Assembly (NCBI GenBank): GCA_030638935.1
Contig: DAOWDR010000511.1
Span: forward strand, 1-6,409
DNA length: 6,409 nt
Direction of reading: 5' to 3'
Origin: Desulfobacteraceae bacterium
GTDB taxonomy: Bacteria > Desulfobacterota > Desulfobacteria > Desulfobacterales > Desulfobacteraceae
A model generated the notes under the pieces. It did no database searches. It was not told where the DNA came from and saw only the letters and a program-made list of their open reading frames with translations. The position numbers and the translations under genes are program-made. Below are positions 1 through 6,199 of the stretch, piece by piece; the stretch's first letter is position 1, and each line of letters starts with the position of its first letter.

Positions 1-550
1 AAGGGATGTGAAAACCATAATTTCCCACCCCCAGGCCATTGCCCAATGTAAGGGATGGCTGAAGAAAAAATTTGCCCATGTGGAAGTGATGGAAACAAGC
101 TCAACCTCCAAAGCCGCCCTAATGGCATCTGAAAACCAGGATGTGGCAGCCATTGCAAGCCGGAAAGCCGCCCATATCTATGAATTGCTGCCCGTGGAAT
201 CAAAAATTGAAGACTATTCCGGAAATATAACCAGGTTCCTGGTCATTGGAAAAGAATCTCCGGGAAAAACAGGAAATGATAAAACCTCGATCATGTTTGC
301 CACCTCCCATGTTCCCGGAGCCCTGTTCAAAGCTCTTGAACCCGTTGACAAGGCTGGAATTAACATGCTTAAACTTGAATCAAGGCCCACCCGGGATCAA
401 AATTGGAGTTATTATTTTTTTCTTGATATTGAAGGTCATGTTCAAGACAGGAAGGTGGCAAAAACCATTGAAAAGATAAAGGCATATTCCCTAACCCTAA
501 AAGTGCTTGGTTCCTATCCCGTATTTGTCAAAGAGGAGACCCATGATTAA
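1..550 (+). CDS. pheA: Prephenate dehydratase with ACT domain (PheA/P-protein), 5'-truncated
   Basis: Converts prephenate to phenylpyruvate in phenylalanine synthesis, in the cytoplasm. The reading frame is open from base 2, so the true start lies upstream. The GTG at base 8 falls inside the dehydratase domain and is not a start. Counting from that codon as residue 1, the fragment shows the SHPQA..QC..WL segment (6-18), the catalytic T-R-F motif (75-77), and a C-terminal ACT domain (about 93-172). The ACT domain carries both phenylalanine-binding signatures, GAL (104-106) and ESRP (124-127), which in this family mediate feedback inhibition by phenylalanine. Only about 183 codons are present. 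Family members are usually 270-390 residues, and in many proteobacteria an N-terminal chorismate mutase domain is fused. Whether that domain exists here cannot be seen. The gene ends 8 nt inside aroE, which suggests translational coupling. Confidence 0.95.
   Translation, partial: RDVKTIISHPQAIAQCKGWLKKKFAHVEVMETSSTSKAALMASENQDVAAIASRKAAHIYELLPVESKIEDYSGNITRFLVIGKESPGKTGNDKTSIMFATSHVPGALFKALEPVDKAGINMLKLESRPTRDQNWSYYFFLDIEGHVQDRKVAKTIEKIKAYSLTLKVLGSYPVFVKEETHD
534..538 (+). promoter_or_regulatory. Shine-Dalgarno of aroE, inside the pheA 3' end
   Basis: AGGAG (within GAGGAG at 533-538) lies 4 nt before the ATG at 543. It is the only purine-rich site near the gene start. It supports the ATG at 543 rather than the in-frame ATG at 507, which has no comparable site and would add 12 residues absent from the usual AroE N-terminus. 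Confidence 0.7.
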
Positions 551-1367
551 CGCATCCACAGATCTTTATTGTGTACTGGGAAGTCCTGTATCCCATTCCC
601 AAAGTCCTTTGGTGCATAATATCAGCTTTAGGAAAAATAAGATCAATGCAGTGTACCTGGCCTTTGAGCCACCAGATATTGCCGCAGCAATTTTGGCCAT
701 AAGGACCCTGGGAATAAAAGGGGCATCCATCACCATCCCCTTCAAGGAAACAATTATGGCCTATTTGGATGAACTAGACCCCCAGGCAAAGGAAATAGGA
801 GCCGTGAATACAGTGGTGAACAAGGATGGTCGGCTGTTGGGATTTAACACCGACAGCCAGGCAGCCGTTAACCCCTTGATTCCCCACAACATAAAAGGTA
901 AAAGTATTTGTATCATCGGGGCAGGGGGGGCGGCAAGAGCTGTGGCCCACGGCATTGCAAAACAGGGGGGACATTTGATTATCACCAACCGTTCACATAA
1001 AAAAGGGGCAGACCTGGCAGATGAAGTTAAGGGTCGCTTCATGCCCCTGGATCAGATAAAATCCATCCAGGCAGATGTGGTGATCAACACCACAAGTTGT
1101 GGTATGGCTCCCCTTCATTTGGAAGATTTTCCCTTTCCAGCCCAAAACCTAACCCCTGACATGGTGGTAATGGATGTAGTCTATACTCCCTTGAACACCA
1201 GATTGCTGTCTGCTGCCAGGAAAAAGGGATGCACCACCATTGACGGACTGTCAATGTTTGTGGCCCAGGCTGCAGCTCAATTTGAATTGTGGACCGGGCT
1301 AAAACCCGATACCCAGGCCATGAGAGATGCAGTATTAGAGAATCAGCGCCAAAGTAAAAATTTCTAA
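543..1367 (+). CDS. aroE: Shikimate dehydrogenase (NADP+), AroE
   Basis: Reduces 3-dehydroshikimate to shikimate with NADPH, the fourth step of the shikimate pathway. The product is 274 residues, the normal size for a monofunctional AroE. The N-terminal substrate domain shows S-H-S-Q-S-P (17-22, shikimate binding), IPFKET with catalytic Lys68, GAVNT with Asn89, and GFNTD with catalytic Asp104. The NADP Rossmann domain has the glycine loop GAGGAA (126-131), then N-R (149-150), the basic pair expected for NADP preference, and INTT (181-184). The C-terminus has DGLSMFVAQAA, with the conserved Gln242 that contacts substrate. The start at 543 is set by the Shine-Dalgarno site and the family N-terminus. 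It overlaps pheA by 8 nt and is followed 24 nt later by aroA. No dehydroquinate dehydratase domain is fused. Confidence 0.96.
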   Translation: MINASTDLYCVLGSPVSHSQSPLVHNISFRKNKINAVYLAFEPPDIAAAILAIRTLGIKGASITIPFKETIMAYLDELDPQAKEIGAVNTVVNKDGRLLGFNTDSQAAVNPLIPHNIKGKSICIIGAGGAARAVAHGIAKQGGHLIITNRSHKKGADLADEVKGRFMPLDQIKSIQADVVINTTSCGMAPLHLEDFPFPAQNLTPDMVVMDVVYTPLNTRLLSAARKKGCTTIDGLSMFVAQAAAQFELWTGLKPDTQAMRDAVLENQRQSKNF

Positions 1368-1391
1368 AAGGAATTACCCAAGGTAATAAAA

Positions 1392-2651
1392 ATGATGAAA
1401 CAAATAAAATCCAGACAAATCAAGGATCAAATAGTTCAGGTACCTGGATCTAAAAGCATTTCCCACAGAATGATGATTTGTGCCGCCCTTTCAAAGGGCA
1501 GTTCAAAAATACGGAATGTTTTAAAAAGTCAGGACCTGTCCCTGACAGCCCAGGCCCTTGCTGACATGGGGGCTGGGATCAAAGAATTAGAGCCGGGCCT
1601 GGTTGGGGTGCAAGGCTTTAATGGCCGGCCCATTCCCCACGAAAAGCCCATATTCCTTGGCAACTCAGGCACTTCCATGAGACTTTTAGCAGGTATCGCA
1701 GCCCTGGGACAGACCGTCTATACCCTGACCGGGGATGAAAGAATGTGCCAACGGCCCATGGTTGAATTATTGGAGGCATTGAAATTAATTCAGGTGGAGG
1801 TAAGGTCCGAAAATCTAAAGGGTACGCCACCCGTCTTTATCAAAGGGCTTGACAGGAAAGGCGGCCACACTATTATTGATTGTTCAAAGAGCAGCCAATA
1901 TCTGTCTTCTCTGTTAATGATGGGGGCATTGTTGGAAAAAGGGCTGACCATTTCCCTTCCAGGTCCGCCTGTTTCCGTTCCCTATATCGATCTCACCCTT
2001 GACGTGATGGATCAATTTAATGTAAAGGCCTGGCAAATCAGTGATCTGGAATATACAGTCCCTGGAAACCAAATATATGAACCAGGAGAGTATATAGTTG
2101 AGCCCGACCTTTCCAATGCCGGGTATTTTTGGGCAGCAGGGGCAGTAACCGGTAAAGAAATCGGGGTTGATAACATCCCAAAGAATTCTCTCCAGGGGGA
2201 TAAAAAACAGATTCATATACTTGAAAAGATGGGCTGTTCTCTAAATATTCAGGAAAATAGTATAGCTGTTAAAGGCAATGCCTTAAAAGGCGTGGATGTG
2301 GATATGTCCGACACACCGGATGCCGTGCCTGCCATCGCAGTGGTGGCAGCTTTTGCCAAAGGAACTACAAGGATTACCAACATCGGCCATTTAAGGATAA
2401 AAGAATGCGACCGCATTGAGGCTGTTTTTTCCCAATTGATAAAAATGGGAATTAGGGTGACCCAGGGGGATGATTTTATTGAAATTAAGGGCGGTACCCC
2501 CAGGGGGGCATACATAGAAACATTTAACGACCACAGAATCGCCATGGCATTTTCCGTGGCAGGTCTTATTGTGGAGGGCATGGAAATCGAAAATCCATCT
2601 TGTGTGGAAAAATCATTTCCCGGATATTGGAATATATTTGAACGCTTATAG
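1392..2651 (+). CDS. aroA: 3-phosphoshikimate 1-carboxyvinyltransferase (EPSP synthase), AroA
   Basis: Transfers enolpyruvyl from PEP to shikimate-3-phosphate, the sixth step of the pathway. At 419 residues it is full length. Visible family motifs in order: PGSKSISHR (18-26, with Lys21, Ser22, Arg26), LGNSGTSMRL (89-98, PEP loop), GDERM..RPM with Arg121, SSQYLS (167-172), PDAVP with catalytic Asp310, HLRIKECDRI (333-342, with Lys337, Glu338, Arg341), NDHRIAMAF (379-387) and KSFPGYW (407-413). Oddities are Cys339, where the family normally has Ser or Thr (KESDR/KETDR), and Leu98, where E. coli-type enzymes have Pro. The start at 1392 has AAGG (1380-1383) 8 nt upstream. The second ATG at 1395 cannot be excluded and would remove one residue. 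The gene sits between aroE and aroK in the operon. Confidence 0.96.
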   Translation: MMKQIKSRQIKDQIVQVPGSKSISHRMMICAALSKGSSKIRNVLKSQDLSLTAQALADMGAGIKELEPGLVGVQGFNGRPIPHEKPIFLGNSGTSMRLLAGIAALGQTVYTLTGDERMCQRPMVELLEALKLIQVEVRSENLKGTPPVFIKGLDRKGGHTIIDCSKSSQYLSSLLMMGALLEKGLTISLPGPPVSVPYIDLTLDVMDQFNVKAWQISDLEYTVPGNQIYEPGEYIVEPDLSNAGYFWAAGAVTGKEIGVDNIPKNSLQGDKKQIHILEKMGCSLNIQENSIAVKGNALKGVDVDMSDTPDAVPAIAVVAAFAKGTTRITNIGHLRIKECDRIEAVFSQLIKMGIRVTQGDDFIEIKGGTPRGAYIETFNDHRIAMAFSVAGLIVEGMEIENPSCVEKSFPGYWNIFERL

Positions 2652-2686
2652 TATTATGTTTAAAAATTAGGATCTCGTATAAACCC

Positions 2687-3223
2687 ATGGAAATTATAAA
2701 ATCCATTTACCTTATCGGATACCGGTGCACCGGGAAAAGCACAATCGGAAAACTGCTGTCAGATCTTATGGGCTGCCTTTTTTTTGATACAGATAGGATA
2801 ATTGAAGAAAAATTTAAGATGACCATTGAAGAAATAATAAACCAAAGGGGATGGGAATATTTCAGGCAGATAGAAAAAGAGGTTCTTTTAGACAGGGATC
2901 AATTTTCTAAAAATGTTGTTGCCACGGGCGGGGGCATTGTACTGGACCCTGAAAATCGCAAATTTCTTCAAACCCATGGTATTTGTGCCTGGCTTTATGC
3001 AGATTGTGATACCATTGTCAAAAGGCTCCTTGCAGATGTTAAAACACGGGAATCAAGACCCAGGTTTTCCAAGGATTCCCTGTCCCAAGAGACACAAAAA
3101 ATGCTGGATCTTCGTAGTCCCTTGTACCAGGAATTGGGGCAAATACAAATTAATACCAGCTGTCATTTACCTGAAGAGGCAGCCTTGATTATAAAAAGGA
3201 GAATTTCCCATGTCCGGCAGTAG
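2687..3223 (+). CDS. aroK: Shikimate kinase (AroK/AroL family)
   Basis: Phosphorylates shikimate at the 3-hydroxyl with ATP, the fifth step of the pathway. It is 178 residues, the normal size. Visible motifs: Walker A GYRCTGKST (11-19), DTD (34-36, Mg/shikimate binding), conserved Arg60 (YFRQIE), GGG (81-83, shikimate binding), the lid arginines in RESRPRF (121-127), and LRSPLY (142-147) with Arg143. From memory, the lid and the LSQETQKMLDLR segment resemble E. coli AroL more than AroK, but the symbol aroK is used for the generic family. The ribosome site is weak: the nearest AGGA (2669-2672) is 14 nt from the ATG. No alternative start is available upstream before the aroA stop, and the N-terminus already fits. 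Translation may depend on read-over from aroA, 35 nt upstream. The last 14 nt overlap aroC. Confidence 0.95.
   Translation: MEIIKSIYLIGYRCTGKSTIGKLLSDLMGCLFFDTDRIIEEKFKMTIEEIINQRGWEYFRQIEKEVLLDRDQFSKNVVATGGGIVLDPENRKFLQTHGICAWLYADCDTIVKRLLADVKTRESRPRFSKDSLSQETQKMLDLRSPLYQELGQIQINTSCHLPEEAALIIKRRISHVRQ
3196..3201 (+). promoter_or_regulatory. Strong Shine-Dalgarno of aroC within aroK
   Basis: AAGGAG lies 8 nt before the ATG at 3210 and inside the last codons of aroK. It fixes the aroC start and the 14-nt overlap. Its strength contrasts with the weak site of aroK. Confidence 0.8.
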
Positions 3224-4271
3224 TTTTGGCAAAGCATTTCAAATCACCACCTTTGGAGAATCCCACGGCCAGGCTATTGGGGTTGTGATCCAGGGGTGTC
3301 CTCCAGGGTTGTTCATAAGCCAAGCTGTGATCCAAAAAGCTTTGGATAAAAGGAAGCCTGGCAATGGGCCTGCCTCTACCAAGCGCAAGGAACCTGATAC
3401 TCCCATTATCATGTCAGGGACATTTGAGGGAAAAACCACAGGGACTCCCATAATGATAATGATTGAAAATAAAGACGCAAAATCAAAATCTTATACAGAT
3501 ATTGCATCTGTTTTTCGACCCGGGCATGGGGATTATACCTACCATCACAAATTTGGTATCAGGGATTACAGGGGAGGGGGCAGGGCATCTGCCCGGGAAA
3601 CAGCCGCCAGGGTGGCGGCTGGAGCTGTGGCCCAGCTTGTTCTCGATCCTTATCAGATTAGAATCCAAAGTTACACCATTGGACTGGGAGGCATCAAGAC
3701 CAAAAGTTTTGATGCCAATGCCATTGATAAAAACTGGCTTAAATGTCCGGACATGGAAGCTGCCGGAAAAATGGAAAAACGAATTGAAGAGGTTAAACTT
3801 CAGGGAGATTCCCTTGGTGGAATTGTTGAGATAACGGCGGCCAACGTTCCGGCCGGTATCGGGGAGCCGGTTTTTGACAAGCTGGACGCCGACATTGCCA
3901 AGGCCATGATGAGTATTGGTGCTGTTAAAGCCGTCGAAATCGGTGCCGGCATAGGCTCAACTGAAATGACCGGGTTTGAGAACAATGACCAATTAACCCC
4001 TGAAGGGTTTGTCAGCAACCATTCAGGAGGGATACTGGCCGGCATTTCCAATGGAGACAAAATTATTGTACGGGTACATGTAAAGCCCATCCCGTCAATA
4101 TTAAAAGCCCAGAAAACCTTGACTGATACAGGCCAACCCACCATTGTTTCCACAAAGGGACGCCATGATATTTGCGCAATTCCCAGAATAAATAAGGTCT
4201 GTGAATCCATGCTAGGGCTGGTACTCACAGACCATATTTTACGACAAAAAACAACGGGAAAAAATTATTAA
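3210..4271 (+). CDS. aroC: Chorismate synthase, AroC
   Basis: Makes chorismate from EPSP by a 1,4-anti elimination that needs reduced FMN; last common step of aromatic synthesis. It is 353 residues, close to the usual 350-390. Visible motifs: TTFGESHG (13-20, catalytic His19), FRPGHGDYTY (102-111, second catalytic His106), GIRDYRGGGRASARETAARVAAG (116-138), the GDSLGG loop (199-204), PAGIGEPVFDKLDADIAKAMMSI (about 214-236), SNHSGGILAGISNG (269-282) and GRHD (317-320). Oddity: in the C-terminal signature, Ile321 replaces the usual Pro of GRHDPC, and the following segment (RINKVCESM) departs from the common RAVPIAEAM form. All catalytic residues remain, so activity is expected. It is the last gene of the operon and converges with the small minus-strand gene. 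Confidence 0.97.
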   Translation: MSGSSFGKAFQITTFGESHGQAIGVVIQGCPPGLFISQAVIQKALDKRKPGNGPASTKRKEPDTPIIMSGTFEGKTTGTPIMIMIENKDAKSKSYTDIASVFRPGHGDYTYHHKFGIRDYRGGGRASARETAARVAAGAVAQLVLDPYQIRIQSYTIGLGGIKTKSFDANAIDKNWLKCPDMEAAGKMEKRIEEVKLQGDSLGGIVEITAANVPAGIGEPVFDKLDADIAKAMMSIGAVKAVEIGAGIGSTEMTGFENNDQLTPEGFVSNHSGGILAGISNGDKIIVRVHVKPIPSILKAQKTLTDTGQPTIVSTKGRHDICAIPRINKVCESMLGLVLTDHILRQKTTGKNY

Positions 4272-4287
4272 ATTATTTTTTAATAAT
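4259..4287 (-). terminator. AT-only palindrome at the convergent junction, probable terminator of the minus-strand gene
   Basis: A perfect 9-bp inverted repeat (arms 4264-4272 and 4279-4287, 6-nt loop) spans the aroC stop (4269-4271) and the stop of the convergent gene (4273-4275). Read on the minus strand, the hairpin is followed by a run of five U (bases 4263-4259), which fits a factor-independent terminator. On the plus strand no U run follows, so it may only protect the aroC mRNA end. The stem has no G-C pair, so efficiency is uncertain. Confidence 0.45.
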
Positions 4288-4587
4288 ATCAGATTCCAAT
4301 TTATCTGCTATTTTAAGGGCGGAATTCAATGAATCATTTATCATAAAAAGTTGAATTTTTAGTGTTTTCAAGGATGCAGGTGTTGCTGAGATTTTATCCT
4401 TTGATGAAAAAATTTCAGCAAGGGCCTTGGATTTTTTTGCAAATTCAGTCAATTTTTCACTGAAATTAATTATTTCACCTGCCCAGTTATTCCGATCTTC
4501 CTGGGATATTTCAATGTCTGCATTCCCGGTTCCGTTTATTAACTGATCGATCTGATAGTCTTCGGGGTTTGCAATAATTTCGTACAT
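4273..4587 (-). CDS. Hypothetical 104-residue helical protein
   Basis: I do not recognise a family. The product is 104 residues, rich in Lys, Glu, Asp, Ile and Ser, with no Cys and one Trp (Trp35). There is no signal peptide or membrane segment, so it should be cytoplasmic. By eye it has a polar N-terminus (1-30) and two amphipathic helices (about 31-60 and 72-103) joined by a linker near 61-71, as in a helical hairpin. The gene looks real: AAGGAG (4599-4594) lies 6 nt before the ATG, and a good promoter sits about 55-80 bp further upstream. It converges with aroC with one base between the stop codons, so it is unlikely to belong to the aromatic operon. It is also separated from the upstream TolC gene by a terminator. 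Function cannot be assigned. Confidence 0.75.
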   Translation of the reverse strand: MYEIIANPEDYQIDQLINGTGNADIEISQEDRNNWAGEIINFSEKLTEFAKKSKALAEIFSSKDKISATPASLKTLKIQLFMINDSLNSALKIADKLESDIIKK

Positions 4588-4593
4588 AATTTA

Positions 4594-4599
4594 CTCCTT
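4594..4599 (-). promoter_or_regulatory. Shine-Dalgarno of the 104-residue gene
   Basis: AAGGAG on the minus strand with 6-nt spacing to the ATG at 4587. It is the main evidence that this small frame is translated and starts at this ATG. Confidence 0.75.
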
Positions 4600-4641
4600 T
4601 ACAGCAAGGGTTAATCCAGCGTAACTTAAAACAACGCCTAA

Positions 4642-4670
4642 AGAATATGGGAATAGTTGGGCTTAGTCAA
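4642..4670 (-). promoter_or_regulatory. Sigma70-type promoter for the 104-residue gene
   Basis: On the minus strand TTGACT (4670-4665, 5 of 6 to consensus) is separated by exactly 17 bp from TATTCT (4647-4642, 4 of 6). Transcription would begin near 4635, giving a leader of about 47 nt that contains the Shine-Dalgarno site. This is the best promoter match I found in the window. Confidence 0.6.
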
Positions 4671-4748
4671 GAAAAGCAGCTTAAAAACATTGGGAATTCA
4701 GCCCCTTTGCCAATGGTTTCCGGTCATTCTAACCCTAAAAGAATCAAT

Positions 4749-4783
4749 TATCATCCCATACCTTGGTGATATTATTTTTTTTT
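4749..4783 (+). terminator. Plus-strand terminator-like hairpin with T9 run, no matching upstream gene
   Basis: Bases 4749-4755 pair with 4765-4771 (7 bp including one G-U, 9-nt loop), followed almost at once by nine T (4775-4783). The orientation fits a plus-strand factor-independent terminator. The nearest plus-strand gene is aroC, ending about 480 nt upstream, so it would stop either read-through from the aromatic operon or an unannotated transcript. Confidence 0.4.
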
Positions 4784-4794
4784 AGATTCACCCC

Positions 4795-4825
4795 AAAAAT
4801 TGAACCCGGATTCAGAGAAGGGTTC
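4795..4825 (-). terminator. Terminator downstream of the TolC-family gene
   Basis: GAACCC (4802-4807) pairs with GGGTTC (4820-4825), and the inner TTC/GAA (4811-4813 and 4817-4819) can extend the stem across a 3-nt bulge. On the minus strand the stem is followed by AA and five U (4799-4795). It begins 4 bp after the TGA stop of the TolC gene, so it should end that transcript before the 104-residue gene. Confidence 0.6.
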
Positions 4826-4828
4826 CCA

Positions 4829-6118
4829 TCATGCAGGTTTCAACAAGTAGGTCAATAGGTCACCTTTGGTGTATAAAATTTTCAATACTGCAAGATACAG
4901 GGTATATTCTGCATTTGATATTCTTCGTTCAGCCTGTACAAGCAAAGTATTGGCATCCATCATATCGATGCTGTCCGCCATACCGTATTTAAATTGCATT
5001 TGAACGGCCTTATAATTTTCCTGGGCAGATTTTAATTCATCCTGCATATTGATGAGGGCATTCCTGGCAGTTTCAAATTCCAGAAAGGAAATTTTGGATT
5101 CGAGAATAATCTGGTTTTCTTCCAGGGAAAGAGCTTGCTTTGCCTTTCTTTCGTCGGCCTTTGCCTGGAGTACCTGGGCTTTTCTCAGGCCGCCGTCATA
5201 TAGGGTAAAGACAAGCTCTGCCTGGATATATGCATTTTCAGTATCATAATCAATTGACGAATAGGAGATATTTGTTTCCTTATATCCGCCTTCAAGGTCA
5301 AGGGAAGGCCAATAATCTCCCTTCTGATATTTTATCGTCCGGGTGGCAATTTCAACACTCTTTTTTGCTTCTTTTATTTCGTACCGGTTATTCAGGGCCT
5401 GGGTTTTAATCTCATCCAAGGTAATTGTAAAATCATCAATATTTTCGACATCATCTGCCGATACCCTGAAATTATCTTCAATTCCAGCCAAACGAACAAG
5501 GGTGGCCTTGCTTTGGCCTACACTATTTTCGGCAATGATCTTATCTGTCAGAGATTTGGAAAGTTCGGCTTCTGCACGATAGAGAGCAGTCTTTGTGACA
5601 TTACCCACGCTCAGTTTTTCCTGGACTGAAGTTTTGTGGGTTTGAAGTCGTTCCACATCTGCCTGGGCGATCTCCACCAGACGTTTGGCACTCAGGGTCT
5701 GAAAATAGGACTGGGCCACCTGAAACAAGTAATCTGCCCGGATGGATTCCTTTGAAAAACCTGCTTTTTCAATTCCTTTTTTGGTCACATCATAGGCAAT
5801 CAATTCCCGGCCGTTAAGGGTAAAAGACTGGGTCAGTTTTGCTCCCATGGTGAAAGAATCAGGTGAAGTTTGGTCATCATTTTTGTAATTCAGGTAATTG
5901 CCAAATGCCGTTGCCCTTGGAATCAACACAGACAGAGCCCTCTGTTTTTCCTGTTCGGCAATAAACAGGTCGTCATTGGCTATTTTTATGGTTTCAGCAT
6001 TTTTATCTGCCTCACGACACAGGTCATGGAGTGAATACAGAGTTTGTGAATATGCTGACATGGCCTGACAACAGATACAAAAAAGCACAAACAACAGACT
6101 AAAAAAGATCCTTCTCAT
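4829..6118 (-). CDS. TolC-family outer membrane efflux protein
   Basis: Outer-membrane channel component of a tripartite efflux or type I secretion system; exports substrates across the periplasm together with an adaptor and an inner-membrane pump. It is 429 residues, typical for the family. Residues 1-24 form a signal peptide (MRR, then a hydrophobic core) with likely cleavage after Ser24 or Ser21. The core contains C-I-C-C but no proper lipobox, so it is probably not a lipoprotein. The two family repeats are visible: each has a beta segment (about 66-105 and 269-310, ending in similar FTLNGR and FTLYDGG) followed by long coiled-coil helices (about 118-212 and 311-415). The C-terminal YGMADSIDMMDANTLLVQAE segment is typical. 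Two starts are possible, TTG at 6121 and ATG at 6118; spacing favours the ATG. No pump or adaptor gene is adjacent in the window, so the substrate is unknown. Confidence 0.92.
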   Translation of the reverse strand: MRRIFFSLLFVLFCICCQAMSAYSQTLYSLHDLCREADKNAETIKIANDDLFIAEQEKQRALSVLIPRATAFGNYLNYKNDDQTSPDSFTMGAKLTQSFTLNGRELIAYDVTKKGIEKAGFSKESIRADYLFQVAQSYFQTLSAKRLVEIAQADVERLQTHKTSVQEKLSVGNVTKTALYRAEAELSKSLTDKIIAENSVGQSKATLVRLAGIEDNFRVSADDVENIDDFTITLDEIKTQALNNRYEIKEAKKSVEIATRTIKYQKGDYWPSLDLEGGYKETNISYSSIDYDTENAYIQAELVFTLYDGGLRKAQVLQAKADERKAKQALSLEENQIILESKISFLEFETARNALINMQDELKSAQENYKAVQMQFKYGMADSIDMMDANTLLVQAERRISNAEYTLYLAVLKILYTKGDLLTYLLKPA

Positions 6119-6120
6119 CA

Positions 6121-6128
6121 ATCACCTC
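6121..6128 (-). promoter_or_regulatory. Extended Shine-Dalgarno deciding the TolC-gene start
   Basis: GAGGTGAT matches eight consecutive bases of the 16S anti-Shine-Dalgarno complement. GAGG ends 6 nt before the ATG at 6118 but only 3 nt before the TTG at 6121, and the TTG shares a base with the site, so the ATG is preferred. Confidence 0.65.
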
Positions 6129-6159
6129 TATTTGTATTATAAAAAATATTTTCAACAAT

Positions 6160-6189
6160 ATTATCATTCTGGCATTTTCGTCAAGTGAA
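6160..6189 (-). promoter_or_regulatory. Candidate promoter of the TolC-family gene
   Basis: On the minus strand TTCACT (6189-6184) and GATAAT (6165-6160, 5 of 6) are 18 bp apart. An overlapping alternative is TTGACG (6184-6179) with TAATAT (6163-6158), whose spacing of 15 is short. A perfect TATAAT at 6141-6136 is too near the start codon and has no -35. The region is so AT-rich that chance matches are likely. Confidence 0.35.
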
Positions 6190-6199
6190 CTTAAGGGTT

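Noticed and set aside
8..10. GTG at base 8 as the start of pheA
   Set aside because: The upstream codons are open to the window edge and the protein begins in mid dehydratase domain, so the gene is truncated by the window.
507..542. ATG at 507 as the aroE start
   Set aside because: It adds 12 residues not expected in AroE and lacks a Shine-Dalgarno site; the ATG at 543 has both a ribosome site and the family N-terminus.
1656..1685. AroA as a naturally glyphosate-resistant class II enzyme
   Set aside because: The Gly matching the sensitive form is retained and one Leu is not enough evidence; no resistance claim is made.
3463..3834. Long open frame overlapping aroC on the plus strand
   Set aside because: It lies wholly within a fully conserved AroC, has low-complexity composition typical of a shadow frame and matches no family.
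3800..4228. 142-codon minus-strand frame antisense to aroC
   Set aside because: It is antisense to conserved coding sequence, rich in Pro and Ser as expected for a shadow frame, and shows no family motif.
4588..4828. tRNA, riboswitch or structured small RNA in the gap
   Set aside because: No cloverleaf, TPsiC-like segment or known aptamer core could be found by eye; only the promoter and two terminator-like hairpins were supported.
6119..6121. TTG at 6121 as the TolC-gene start
   Set aside because: It is only 3 nt from GAGG and shares a base with the extended site, whereas the next codon, ATG at 6118, has 6-nt spacing.
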